Assembly: GCA_003427395.1 (NCBI GenBank)
Contig: BFEA01000588.1
Location: 661,285-683,785, forward strand
Direction: 5' to 3'
DNA: 22,501 nucleotides
Source of the DNA: Chara braunii
Taxonomy: Eukaryota > Streptophyta > Charophyceae > Charales > Characeae
Notes under the pieces: generated by a model
What the model saw: the letters and a program-made list of their open reading frames with translations, nothing else
Databases searched by the model: none
What the model was told of the DNA's origin: nothing
In this document: piece by piece, positions 1-8,480 of the stretch
Layout of the letters: each line of letters starts with the position of its first letter
Numbering within the stretch: position 1 is the stretch's first letter
Made by a program: the position numbers and the translations under genes

Positions 1-49
<49 letters not shown>
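1..49. repeat. (GA)n microsatellite
   Basis: A nearly pure AG/GA dinucleotide run starts at the window edge, with one AAA interruption near position 21. It is cut by the window boundary, so its full length is unknown. Confidence 0.95.
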
Positions 50-230
50 ATTAACGAAAGAGCAAAGAAAAAAAAAATGAACACGAGTAAGAAAAAAAAA
101 AAAGTTTGATATGAAGATTTTTCGTTTGATTTAAGTAATCAAGTGGCCGCAATATGATCAAGGCACAATTATTGCGCAGTGGAATCAATATTGACTTAAA
201 AAAGCGAAATAATATTACGTTAAAATTATC
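50..230. other. AT-rich spacer, no gene seen
   Basis: This short AT-rich stretch contains two A-runs and no recognisable coding or structural feature. The open frame that starts at 154 mostly translates the downstream CT microsatellite into Ser/Leu and is not a gene. Confidence 0.6.
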
Positions 231-250
231 TTTCTCCCTCTCTCTCTCTT

Positions 251-299
<49 letters not shown>

Positions 300-337
300 A
301 TCTATCTATCTCTATCTCTCTCTCTCCTTCCCCCCTT
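231..337. repeat. (CT)n / TATC polypyrimidine microsatellite
   Basis: Mostly CT dinucleotides, then TCTATC units, then a C/T run ending in six C. The plus strand is pyrimidine-only over long stretches. Between this tract and position 486 I see nothing recognisable. Confidence 0.95.
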
Positions 338-486
338 ATTTATTTGTTTTTCCCTTCCCATCTCTCTTGTAGGGGCAATTACGTAATTGAAACCGAAGAC
401 AACCATCTAAGAATTTGTCATTAAGGCAACGCCCGGACAACCGCCCAATCAACATCTTTGTCTTCCTATCTATCTTATAAGACAAA

Positions 487-1689
487 TCAACTTCCTTCAT
501 TCGAACGATAGTATTGCAACACCTCACGAACAGAAACTCGTTGGAACACTTTGCGACGATACTCCTCGAAAGTTCTGAATCGAGCCTGTCTTTGCCGATC
601 GTAATCGAGATGAATCGCAGCATCCACACATCTCCAGGTATTCATACTCGTATTCAATTCCGCTGTTGCTTCCACAATATCTTGCACCCTGTGAGAACTG
701 TCAAGATAGGACAGGTGTGCAAGTGTTTTTTTCGGACCAATAGATTCAACAGAGTCGTACATGGTAATGTTAAAATTAGAAGAACTTGGTTGTTCCAATT
801 GTCCTGTATGGACATGCAGATGGTCTCTTGAGGGCGTATGAGCGGGCACCATACAACTGACAGGAGACGGAGTAGCCGTAGCGGCCGGCAAAGCAGAAAC
901 AATAACAGAAGTAGTGACAATCGGCGTTGACATATTGGAGGGTGAAGCATAATCTGCAAGACGTTGAAAATTTGGAGGAGATACTGCTTGAAGGGGGAGT
1001 CTACGGACCGGAGCGGAATGAGGAGTGAAAGAAGCAACCACGGGAGGAATCCTTTTGAGAAGTTGTTGTATCCGTGTATATTTGTGAAAGGCTTGGGGAA
1101 TGGTCCCTTCTGTCGAACAATGCGGCAAATCAAATGTCATCCTAGTAATCTCCTCATTAGACAGAGCGATGAACTCATCGTTCAAAAGTGATTGCAACAT
1201 GGAAGAAGCCTCCAAATCCGAAACATTCAACGGGTCTGAAGGAAGAGGGAATCGTCGTTCCGGCCGCATATTAGTGAGTTTGTTTTTTTTCCACTCCTGG
1301 AAGTTTTCCCATATTCGTACATCTTTCACGACTGTGACACTTTTGACAAACATTTCAAAAAACAACTCAGTCAAGACATTTTGGATGCCAACCTTCTTCG
1401 CATCGTCAAACCATCTAGCAAGGTAAGCGCGCGGATTCGGAATGCGAATTGTGGGTGCATCGTTATCATCGGGCACCACAATAACCCCCAGAGGATTTTG
1501 TGGCTGCGATGTGGCGCAAACATGTCTTTCGCGTCCACTGCATTGAGATTGCGAACTCGAATCATGAACACATGCACGCCCAGCAAGAGGTGCACAAAAC
1601 GGAAGAGATAAAAGTGTATCATCAGGCAGCGTATTCAACGCTCTTACAATCTGAGTTCCCGTTTCATGAATAACAGGTTGTCGTCCCAT
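487..1689 (-). CDS. Hypothetical 400-residue protein, function unknown
   Basis: This uninterrupted 400-residue frame begins with ATG at 1689 and lies about 0.5 kb downstream, in the same orientation, of a decayed Helitron helicase. I recognise no family. Residues about 85-130 (PNPRAYLARWFDDAKKVG and following) and 175-215 look globular with amphipathic helices. Residues about 220-300 are rich in Pro, Ser, Thr and Ala and look disordered. The last 50 residues are Arg- and Gln-rich, with a likely helix (YDRQRQARFRTFEEYRRKV). There is no signal peptide or membrane segment. The lack of stops contrasts with the ten or so in the neighbouring Helitron. It could be a captured host gene fragment, a Helitron accessory frame, one exon of a host gene, or a chance open frame. 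No splice sites or promoter were convincing, and the start codon is simply the first ATG after an upstream stop. Confidence 0.45.
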   Translation of the reverse strand: MGRQPVIHETGTQIVRALNTLPDDTLLSLPFCAPLAGRACVHDSSSQSQCSGRERHVCATSQPQNPLGVIVVPDDNDAPTIRIPNPRAYLARWFDDAKKVGIQNVLTELFFEMFVKSVTVVKDVRIWENFQEWKKNKLTNMRPERRFPLPSDPLNVSDLEASSMLQSLLNDEFIALSNEEITRMTFDLPHCSTEGTIPQAFHKYTRIQQLLKRIPPVVASFTPHSAPVRRLPLQAVSPPNFQRLADYASPSNMSTPIVTTSVIVSALPAATATPSPVSCMVPAHTPSRDHLHVHTGQLEQPSSSNFNITMYDSVESIGPKKTLAHLSYLDSSHRVQDIVEATAELNTSMNTWRCVDAAIHLDYDRQRQARFRTFEEYRRKVFQRVSVREVLQYYRSNEGS

Positions 1690-1696
1690 CTAATTA

Positions 1697-2110
1697 TCAG
1701 CCAAGGTAGGCTCCGCCACTTAGGGGGAATCCAAAAAAATTATTTTCGCATGACAACTTTTTTTTCTCTTGAAAGTAGATTGAACAGTCTTCTTTTGAAT
1801 CGCCCGTAACGGTATCATCCGCATCATCGACAAATGTAATGTTAAGAGGCCCACCTGACTGACGTCTACGCGAACCATCCCCATCAGCACGACAATCGTC
1901 ACCACCCACCTCCACAACCATGTTCTCAGCATCATCAAGGGTATTCCCTCGCGAACATCGACATTCAACCTCACGAAGAACATGATGATCGTCCCGAGGA
2001 TGTTCACTTCCAAGATTCACCGACCTCTCATCATTTTCACTTTTCTTCGACCTCTCTGAATGTTCACCTCCAGGTTTTGACGCTACGTTGCCACTTGTAC
2101 GCACCCTCAT
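1697..2110 (-). CDS. Possible charged hypothetical protein or upstream exon
   Basis: A 137-residue frame lies 7 bases upstream of the 400-residue frame, on the same strand but in a different reading phase. It is dominated by Arg, Asp, Glu, Ser and Gly (for example SERSKKSENDERSVN and VVEVGGDDCRADGDGSRRR), with a short Lys-rich patch near the C-terminus. This composition suggests a disordered segment if it is translated at all. It could be an exon or the 5' part of the gene that includes the 400-residue frame, separated by a frame change, or a chance frame. No domain is recognisable, and the ATG lies within the GTAC-rich repeat area near 2100. Confidence 0.2.
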   Translation of the reverse strand: MRVRTSGNVASKPGGEHSERSKKSENDERSVNLGSEHPRDDHHVLREVECRCSRGNTLDDAENMVVEVGGDDCRADGDGSRRRQSGGPLNITFVDDADDTVTGDSKEDCSIYFQEKKKLSCENNFFGFPLSGGAYLG

Positions 2111-2134
2111 ACAAGTACGGATTCGTAATCTTGT

Positions 2135-2162
2135 ACTCGTACGCTAGGGGGCCCGTACGAGT

Positions 2163-2193
<31 letters not shown>
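2135..2193. repeat. Perfect 9-bp palindrome followed by T30
   Basis: Positions 2135-2143 (actcgtacg) are exactly complementary to 2154-2162 (cgtacgagt), with the 10-nt loop ctagggggcc. One base later a run of 30 T begins (2164-2193). Further GTAC-containing short repeats lie just to the left (2096-2143). On the minus strand the T-run is a poly-A directly after the truncated helicase. It could be the end of a small mobile element, part of the Helitron 3' end, or simply microsatellite growth beside a palindrome. Confidence 0.7.
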
Positions 2194-2196
<3 letters not shown>

Positions 2197-2208
2197 CCGA
2201 TATTGTTG

Positions 2209-3506
2209 TTATTTTTTTCCCCAAATTCTAATAAGAATCTGAAGATGGTGCTCAGCCAAATGTTGCTTGTTTTGTGTTGTTGCACCGGCACACGATACGG
2301 TTTGTCCTTGCAACTTGTTAATCGTTACAGCAAAAGCAAGACGGACTGGAAATTGCCTCCTAAACCATTTGAACCCCGTTGTCTCACCATCACTTGTCAG
2401 ATCAATCTTGGGGATGAGTATTGTTTTACCCGTGTGCATTATTGTCACTTCCAACAAATCATTATTAACGATCTTTTTCAGAATCAGCCTTGTACCGTTG
2501 GAAAGTCCTTGCTTCGGTGACAACTTTCGCAAAAGCATCACAGGTGCACCAATTTTTAAGCACAACTTGTGAGGTGGAAGGTCAGATTCGTCGAGAGAGT
2601 TTAAGAACTCTCGCTCAATACCAAGCCCGGTATCATCCGAATCAGGATAATCAACGCTACAAAGGTCACGCACCTCTCCAAGGAAGTCGTTAACGACACG
2701 GTTGTTAACAAAACCGGCATCGTCATTAGTAGGGCATAGAATTAATCGAGGCAAGAAATACTCGGCATCCCCCACATGGTTCAACACATCATCAAACGTC
2801 CATGAAAACAACTCATCAATCGGTTTATCCGTACAAATCTCACGTGCCAATCTGACCGCTGCAGGTTCATTAGGAACAACACGAGGATCGTCACCATTCC
2901 CAATATGCATCAAAAAGTGGGCATACATTCATGCCATTTCATCATTCCTTAAGCTTAAGATTCACATATTTTCGGTTAGTTGATGAACCTCAAAAAGTTT
3001 CCACAAAGGGGATATTTTCATGGACGCACCAATTTGTTGCGCTCACGATCCGTGTTTCACAACGGGCAAAACCTGTCTGAAATCCTCAGCTAGAAGTAAA
3101 ACTTTCCTACCAAACGGGTCGTCATTGTTACACAGGTCCCGAAGCGTGATGTCAAGAGCTTCCAAGTGAAACTTCAAGTGAAACTTGTTACTCATCGGAG
3201 CCTCGTCCCAAACAATCACGTTTGCATGGCGGATAAGCTCTGCGAGATCACTCATTTCGGAATCAAGAAGGGACGCGTGTTATCAGGTTTCAAAGGTGCG
3301 CGAAATCGTGAGTGAAACGTTCGACCGCCCGTCAAAAGAGTCGCCGCTATCCCACTGGACGCGACGGCCAATGCAATGGCAGAACGGGACCTAATGCCTG
3401 CCAAAATTGTTTCAATGGAAAAAATTTTTCCTGTTCCAGCAGGTGCATCGACAAAAGCACGCAACGTTTTTTTCTCTTGCACACCCCGAACGACTCTTTC
3501 CACCAA
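2209..3506 (-). pseudogene. Helitron Pif1-like helicase, inactivated and C-terminally truncated
   Basis: The order of motifs is that of Pif1-family superfamily 1 helicases. Walker A is DAPAGTGKIF (around 3420-3449), in which the Thr after the catalytic Lys is Ile. IALAVASSGIAATLL and GGRTFHSRF follow. After a frameshift near 3252 come LAELIRHANVIVWDEAPMSN (Walker B, around 3193-3219), LRDLCNNDDPFGRKVLLLAEDFRQVLPV, SPLWKLFEVHQLTENM, IGNGDDPRVV, and finally AFAVTINKLQGQTV near 2300. TGA stops sit at 3507, 3043, 2962 and 2929, the last three in one otherwise continuous frame. A 12-base tandem duplication (3163-3174 and 3175-3186) inserts four residues after Walker B. The usual final block (hGqlyVA-SR) is absent and replaced by unrelated residues ending at 2209. 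Confidence 0.92.
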
Positions 3507-3509
3507 AAC

Positions 3510-4358
3510 TCATTGACGTGGACGAAGACGTCGAAAATTAGAGTCATATCTGCGTTGCATTTCAATCAGATCACACGACAACTCGTCATTTAGAATCGAG
3601 GATACCGTTCTCTTCTCGTAATGTCTGGTTGTGTTCTCAGCAATTGTTTTCCTGTTGGGTGTCGGATAATGAAGGCAGACTTGACGGATGTTTTCTCCAG
3701 ACTCTTGCAAAATATGATCAAGATGGAATAACACTAACGGTTGCAAAATATTCGGGGGAATAATTTCACAGTCGTGGCGATACTGAAAATTGTCACACAT
3801 CTTATCCTAATGTCGTTCGAAGAAACGGACCTGATCGTTCACTGGACCAAACGCGAGAAGCATAGCAAATATTTTACGAACTTCTTCAGGCATCTAATGT
3901 GCAGCTGCTGTGTCCATGCATTGATCGTATGCATCGTCTGTTTGCAAAAAACCCAATCGAAGACACACGGATCGGAAAGAATCATATTCCACTCCGTCCT
4001 CTGTACGAATTTCAGCAAAAGAGCGCACCCCACGATAATGTTCATGGTTTAGCAACACATGCAGATAGAATCATTCGCCTTCCACGATCCTCACATGATG
4101 CAACCGAGATATCTTTTCGAAGGGACCACTGTGAAGATCACGCTTTCTTCAGTTCCACTTCCTATTTTTGTTATTCCACACATGAGTATTAACGATCTCT
4201 GCATACAGACGAAACTCCTCTTTATGAACATGCTCATTCAAAGAGTTGTGTTTCATCCATGCCGTCAATTTCATTTTCGGGGGCCCTTGCGAAACAACGT
4301 CATGCTCAGTGTCAGGTTCGAATTGCACTTTTTGCATATTTTCGAGATGCACGGGCAA
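3510..4358 (-). pseudogene. Helitron linker region between Rep and helicase
   Basis: This continues in the same reading phase as the Rep core, broken by stops at 4149 (TGA), 4071 (TGA), 3894 (TAG) and 3807 (TAG). Recognisable stretches in order are RLPVHLENMQ (just right of 4358), LTAWMKHNSLNE, AEIVNTHVWNNKNRKW, ISRLHHVRIVEGE, then the FYLHVLLNHEHYRGVRSFAE stretch, CLRLGFLQTDDAYDQCMDTA and MPEEVRKIFAMLLAFGPVND. These match the conserved middle of plant Helitron proteins (L-eWf-N, W--R, GE-fyLR-LL-v-G--sf, C--lGLl--D--w, lR-lF). The last part (3800-3510) is the poorly conserved segment before the helicase. The TGA at 4071 stands where family members usually have Arg. Confidence 0.8.
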
Positions 4359-4373
4359 TCTTTCGACCGCGGG

Positions 4374-5236
4374 TCATTGTTCCGCAACGTCGAACTCAAA
4401 TAGACACCAGCATGCTTCGCTTGCACCTACATCACACATATCTTGATACAATTTGATCTCGTCGATGGGAGCATTATTATCTTGCTCACAAACCATAGCA
4501 CGATCACACCCTTTGTACACGTGCTTGCACGCCTTGATGTTAGCACAATATTCAACATTTATGTGGCAATTAAACCTCATTAGCAAGTACGGGTTATACA
4601 GGACTACATGTCGATTGTCGTAAACGACTCCATTTTGAACAATCGTAAAATCACCGTCACTTGGTTTCCTTCTCCTATACGAAGGGTACGTTTATTCGTT
4701 TTTAAATGTTATTGTTGAAATGAAGTCTTTCGAAAACCCTTTTGTGCATTCGCCGTCCTCCGTACACGAAGCGTCGCGTTTCTCTGCACCGCAAATCCCG
4801 TGCAACATAAACTTGACCACCCTTTCTCTCAATTCCCCTTCCGGAGAAATCTCGACACACACCACATTGTCAACAGCATCCGCATCCCGAATTTTATCAT
4901 TCGGATGTACGATAACCAATATATGTGCGTGTGGTAGACCCCTTTTTGAAACTCCACCACATACAACATTCCACTCACCCTACCAAAAATCCGTTTATTC
5001 TTTATCTCTTCAATCAGTTGTGCAAGATAACCTTTGAACACTCGCGTCAGGAGATCCAGTCTGTTGTTAGGACATTGACCTGGCAACAGGGCTTGTTTGA
5101 TCTCCGACCAGTTAGTGTTGCACATCATAGTGATGAAAAAATCCGGTTTTCCGAATCGCCTCACAATCGCCATGCTGTCGTGATATCTTTCACTCATATA
5201 TCGACCCCCCCCAGTGAACGTTGACGGTGAAACCAC
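4374..5236 (-). pseudogene. Helitron Rep nuclease core (HUH endonuclease), inactivated
   Basis: The frame from 5236 opens with SPSTFTGGGRYMSERYHDSM, then VRRFGKPDFFITMMCNTNWSEI, the Helitron_like_N signature. The metal-binding HUH motif survives as His-Thr-His at 4925-4933, one codon shorter than the usual QKRGLPHAH context. Immediately after it a single extra base shifts the frame near 4921, and the protein continues from 4919 with ILVIVHPNDKIRDAD, the HGICGA/CTKGF block, and TYPSYRRR. A TAA interrupts at 4692. The catalytic tyrosine block, usually KY-x-x-KY-x-x-KG, is reduced to ACKHVYKG (around 4530): four residues are missing and the remaining aligned tyrosine is His. Rep would normally nick DNA through these tyrosines, so this copy cannot be active even apart from its stops. 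Confidence 0.88.
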
Positions 5237-5283
5237 TTTTGTCCCAGCACCATCACTACGTTGATTTTATTGCACGACGTCTC

Positions 5284-5951
5284 TTAAATCCTGATAATAC
5301 TCCGAGCGCATTCTTTCTGGTGGAATCTCACCCATTTTAAGCGGAGGAAATCAACTTTAGCGTACACCATGCAACAAAACTCGTGGAAGAGACGTGCTGC
5401 ATAAAGGAGGCAAGGCCTTTCACCATCGCGCTCGTAAAGGTGAAAAACATAGTACTCCTTGGCACTAAGTCCTGACGGCCATCCAACTTCCGAGGCACGT
5501 CGAACAGACCAACTATCAATTCTCTCCGGGAAAACTAAAACAAACCTTAAGCAGTCGTGCGCTCGAGAACATTCCGGAACCACAACCGTCTGTCGCTCAC
5601 CTGGACGAGGAGCACACAAACGAATCTTGAGCTCACTAGGAAGGAGTTCATCGGTCATCAGAACACACACCTTATGTAAACCCATAAGACGGTTATAACG
5701 CCTTGCATGTTCCTGATCAGGCATGACATCCGGATTTATGACCAACTTCCTCCCATCAACGCTTCCGGCGGAAGGTCAGCAACCGTCATAAAGTCCTTCA
5801 CGTAATTGTTACATCGTTGTAGCAATCCGTGAAACCTTCTCAATATGCGTTTCGCTCGATCAAGTTCGGCATCGAGTGTACGTTGTCGGGACTGGTGGGT
5901 CCCGAACAACTTCCCATCACTCGAGAGATTGAATATGGACGAATTATGCAC
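5284..5951 (-). pseudogene. Helitron protein, N-terminal segment upstream of the Rep core
   Basis: Two overlapping frames (5951-5736, then 5745-5284) together resemble the region that precedes the Rep core in plant Helitron proteins. The first carries an Arg/Leu-rich helix (TLDAELDRAKRILRRFHGLL) and LPPEALMG. The second has HDCLRFVLVFPERIDSW, the counterpart of the usual YDPLxYPLLFP-G-GW, and LSAKEYYVFHLYERDG followed by RLFHEFCCMVYAKVDFLRL, the counterpart of the family's grLfQqy-vd-ya-ie-RL. One frameshift lies where the two frames overlap, near 5740, and a stop and second frameshift separate it from the Rep core near 5240-5284. The true start is missing; sequence right of about 5951 does not continue the protein. 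Confidence 0.75.
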
Positions 5952-6449
5952 AACAGAGAAATCTGGAGTGTGGAGGCAGGAGAGAGAAAAGACAAAGGAT
6001 TAGGCCGCAGGAGGGAGTGATGCCTTGGGGTGAGAACCGTAGGAGGAAAAAACTAGCGACGGCAAGTGAGCGAGCGCGAGAACAGGGGCACGTAGAATAT
6101 AGTATGAGGCCGGGAGGGCCGTTGGGATCCAATAGGACTAAGGTCAAAAGGACCTTGAACCAGTAAGTGCAGCACGACAGTGATAAAAAAATGTGGAAGT
6201 CGAGAGACGGATGAACCCAGGGCCGTGGAAAGCTAGAGAATGGGGGACCAACATGAGGGCCACCAACGGGAGCCTCGGAGCCGAGGCCCACGACCAAAGA
6301 AATCGGTGCGCACAAGCGCAAGAAAGGATAAGGGAGAGGGGTCACCATGGGGCGGCAAAATGCCCAAGGGACGTGGGACACCTCGGGGAAAGGCACCCGG
6401 GGACACGTGAGACTAAGTAAAAATAATGGCATCCGGGGCGAAAATGTGC

Positions 6450-6545
6450 CGGGGACCACCTGTGGGACTAAGTTTCGGGGACCACCGGTGGGACTAAGTG
6501 TCGGGGACCACCAGCGGGACTAAGTGTCGGGGACCCTTGAGGGAC
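6450..6545. repeat. 26-bp tandem repeat, about 3.6 copies
   Basis: The unit is cggggaccacc followed by a variable trinucleotide, then gggactaagt and two bases. Copies start at 6450, 6476 and 6502, and a partial degenerate copy starts at 6528. Each unit holds GGGAC twice. Differences between copies are single-base changes. Confidence 0.9.
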
Positions 6546-7106
6546 AAATGGCGGGGACATGTGAAAGTCCCAAGAAGAAACGGCGCACCGCATGAGGGAA
6601 AATAATAAGGGCAGGGTGCACCGTCAGGATCGACATCTTGACGACCAAGAATATTAGCACCATTAATGCAAGAACTAGTGGTAGCAAACAAGAAGACCCA
6701 AAGGAAAAGAAAAAGTAAAGAAAACTGAGGTGGGAGGCATGCGAGCAATCCGAAAAATCTCGGATTAGCCTCCCCCAAGAAAATGGAGTCAAATGAGACC
6801 CCATGTGAAAAATAGCGCTCCGGGAGAAAATCGGAGTAGGAGGGGGGGCACTATGGGAGGAAAATAGAAGCAAAAGGAGGCTCCCATGGGCATGAGAAGG
6901 CCAGCATTGCAGTCTGATATATAACTGACTGCACCATGGGCATAGGAAGGGCCAAAACTAAGAGGAAGGGGCTAGAAAAGGACCTTAACGGCCACTTGAC
7001 ACTTGGCATGTTAGAAAAAAAAGAGAAAAGAAAAAAAAATGAGAGAGAATAAGAAAAAAAGAGTGAGAGGGAGTGAGTGAGTTGGCCATCAGTAGGGAGT
7101 GGTACA

Positions 7107-7313
7107 AGTAGGGACTGGCAGGTCCCTACTGTCCAAGAAAAGAGGAAAAAGAAAAGAAAAGAAAAGAAAAGAAAAGAAAAGAGGAAAAGGCCTTAACGGT
7201 AAAAAACGGTCACTTGGGGAGATTCCTCCGTGACCAGATTCATTCTGGAATATATGGCGGTTATAAAGGACTTGGATTTTCTTTGATTTTTGCAGACAAA
7301 ATCAAAGAAAATC
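7107..7313. repeat. Cluster of three hairpins
   Basis: Three perfect inverted repeats lie within 207 bases. At 7107-7115/7122-7130 agtagggac pairs with gtccctact (6-nt loop). At 7208-7213/7230-7235 ggtcac pairs with gtgacc around a partly self-complementary centre. At 7275-7290/7298-7313 there is a 16-bp AT-rich stem with the 7-nt loop tgcagac. The first has a weaker counterpart (gggac/gtccc) in copy B; the third does not. Confidence 0.75.
7146..7189. repeat. (AAAAG)n microsatellite
   Basis: Pentanucleotide AAAAG repeated about eight times, with a GAGG interruption near the right end. It lies between the first and second hairpins of the cluster. Confidence 0.9.
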
Positions 7314-7784
7314 AAGGCCCCATGCAACCGGAATAAAACGGATTGTAGGCATGAGGAGAAACACACGTTTTAGGTGCATCCGAAGTCAAAATCGAGTCCG
7401 GATGCACTTGGGAATTGACCGTTTCTTTTTCTTTTGAGTAAGGGCCAATTGTGGGGCATTTGGGGGTAGGGAATTGACCCCCATTGTAGTCCGAGTTGCA
7501 ATGGACTGCATGGGGATGCCTAGGTTAAGGGAAAATGAACCACGGCAAGCCCGGAATGCTAGAAAAAGAGCAATTTCGGCACGGGGCAAGTAAAGACGGT
7601 AAACGGCAACCGGGAGATGAGATTACACGGCCTCGAAAAATCGGCACACATGTAGAGATGATGGGACCGCCAAGAGCAAGGGGCCTCAAAAATAAAAATG
7701 GGACGGGGGCCAAGTGGGTCCAAATAATAAAAATCGGAAAACAGGGCATGGTCCCGCCGGCGGGACAAGAAAATGGAACTAGCA

Positions 7785-8480
7785 TGGAGGAAAGTGGCGG
7801 GGACTTGGGATGTCCCAAGGGAACCATGAGTAAGCACAAGGAATAAGTGTGCAAGCGAACGGCACCGTCGAGATCAAGGATCTGGACGGTAGAGAATATT
7901 AACACCACTAGTGTAAGCACTAGTGGGGGCAAGTGGGAGAGTCATGAGGAGAAAAGAAAGTAAAGTAATGATGTGGGGAGAGCTGTCCAGCAGTCCGAAA
8001 TATCTCGGACTAGCTAGGCATGAGAAAATAGAGCCTTGAGAGACCCAACATGAGAAAAAGGCTGCTCTTAGAAAATCGGAGCAAAGAGGGCTAAAAAATG
8101 GACAAAAGAAGGCAAAGTGGAGCCCTCTAGGAGCATGGGGGTGCCATGGTTGGAATCCGAGATATAACGGCCAAGTACCAGCCATGAACCTGGCCTTGAA
8201 CGAGGTCCTAGGGCCTAGAAAGAGGGTGCACAACAGTTTGACACTTGTCACAACTGAAATAAAAGAAAAAGGAAAAAAAATGAGAGAAAAAAGAGGGAGA
8301 ATGAGACAAAAAGGGAAAAAAGAGTGGAGGAGAGTGCGCCGGCCTATTGGGACCTGCACAGTAGGGACTGACATGTCCCAAATGTGACCGCATCCCTCCT
8401 AGAATGAGGGAGGGTAATCCGGATTGTAGAGATATGACCCTTGGGGCCATACCTCAATAAAGTCTGAATTAAAAAGCAGA
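7785..8480. repeat. Diverged long direct repeat, copy B
   Basis: The partner of the 6540-7390 unit; landmarks are listed there. Toward its end it holds an inverted repeat ccctcc/ggaggg (8394-8399 with 8409-8414) and an AATAAA at 8456, which could serve as a plus-strand polyadenylation signal. If these are two LTRs or two tandem insertions, they are old, because the A-rich spacers differ heavily. Confidence 0.55.

Larger units (their letters stand above)
2209..5951 (-). mobile_element. Decayed autonomous Helitron (RepHel) on the minus strand
   Basis: Four consecutive blocks on the minus strand follow the standard order of a plant Helitron protein: N-terminal region, HUH Rep nuclease, linker, then Pif1-family helicase. 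Helitrons move by a rolling-circle-like mechanism using Rep to nick and Pif1 to unwind. Here the frame changes near 5745, 5240, 4921 and 3252. In-frame stops lie at 4692, 4374, 4149, 4071, 3894, 3807, 3507, 3043, 2962 and 2929. The helicase stops short after the TINKLQGQTV motif, and the N-terminal end fades at about 5951 where a different repeat region begins. I could not identify the 5' TC or 3' CTRR termini, so the boundaries given are those of recognisable coding sequence only. Confidence 0.9.
6540..7390. repeat. Diverged long direct repeat, copy A
   Basis: Copy A shares ordered landmarks with the stretch at 7785-8480, offset by about 1.24-1.25 kb: a GGGACaTG...GTCCCaag block (6555 against 7800), gcaccgtc...gaatatta (6620 against 7862), tccgaaa-atctcgga-tag (6748 against 7994), gacacttg (about 6998 against 8241), an A-rich ATGAGAGA tract, and agtaggac hairpins (7107 against 8360). 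Matching is patchy, with many indels between landmarks. The end coordinates are approximate. Confidence 0.6.

Noticed and set aside
2144-2147. CTAG in the palindrome loop as the Helitron 3' terminus
   Set aside because: The motif lies inside the loop, not 5-12 bases after a hairpin, and no matching 5' end was found; kept only as a possibility.
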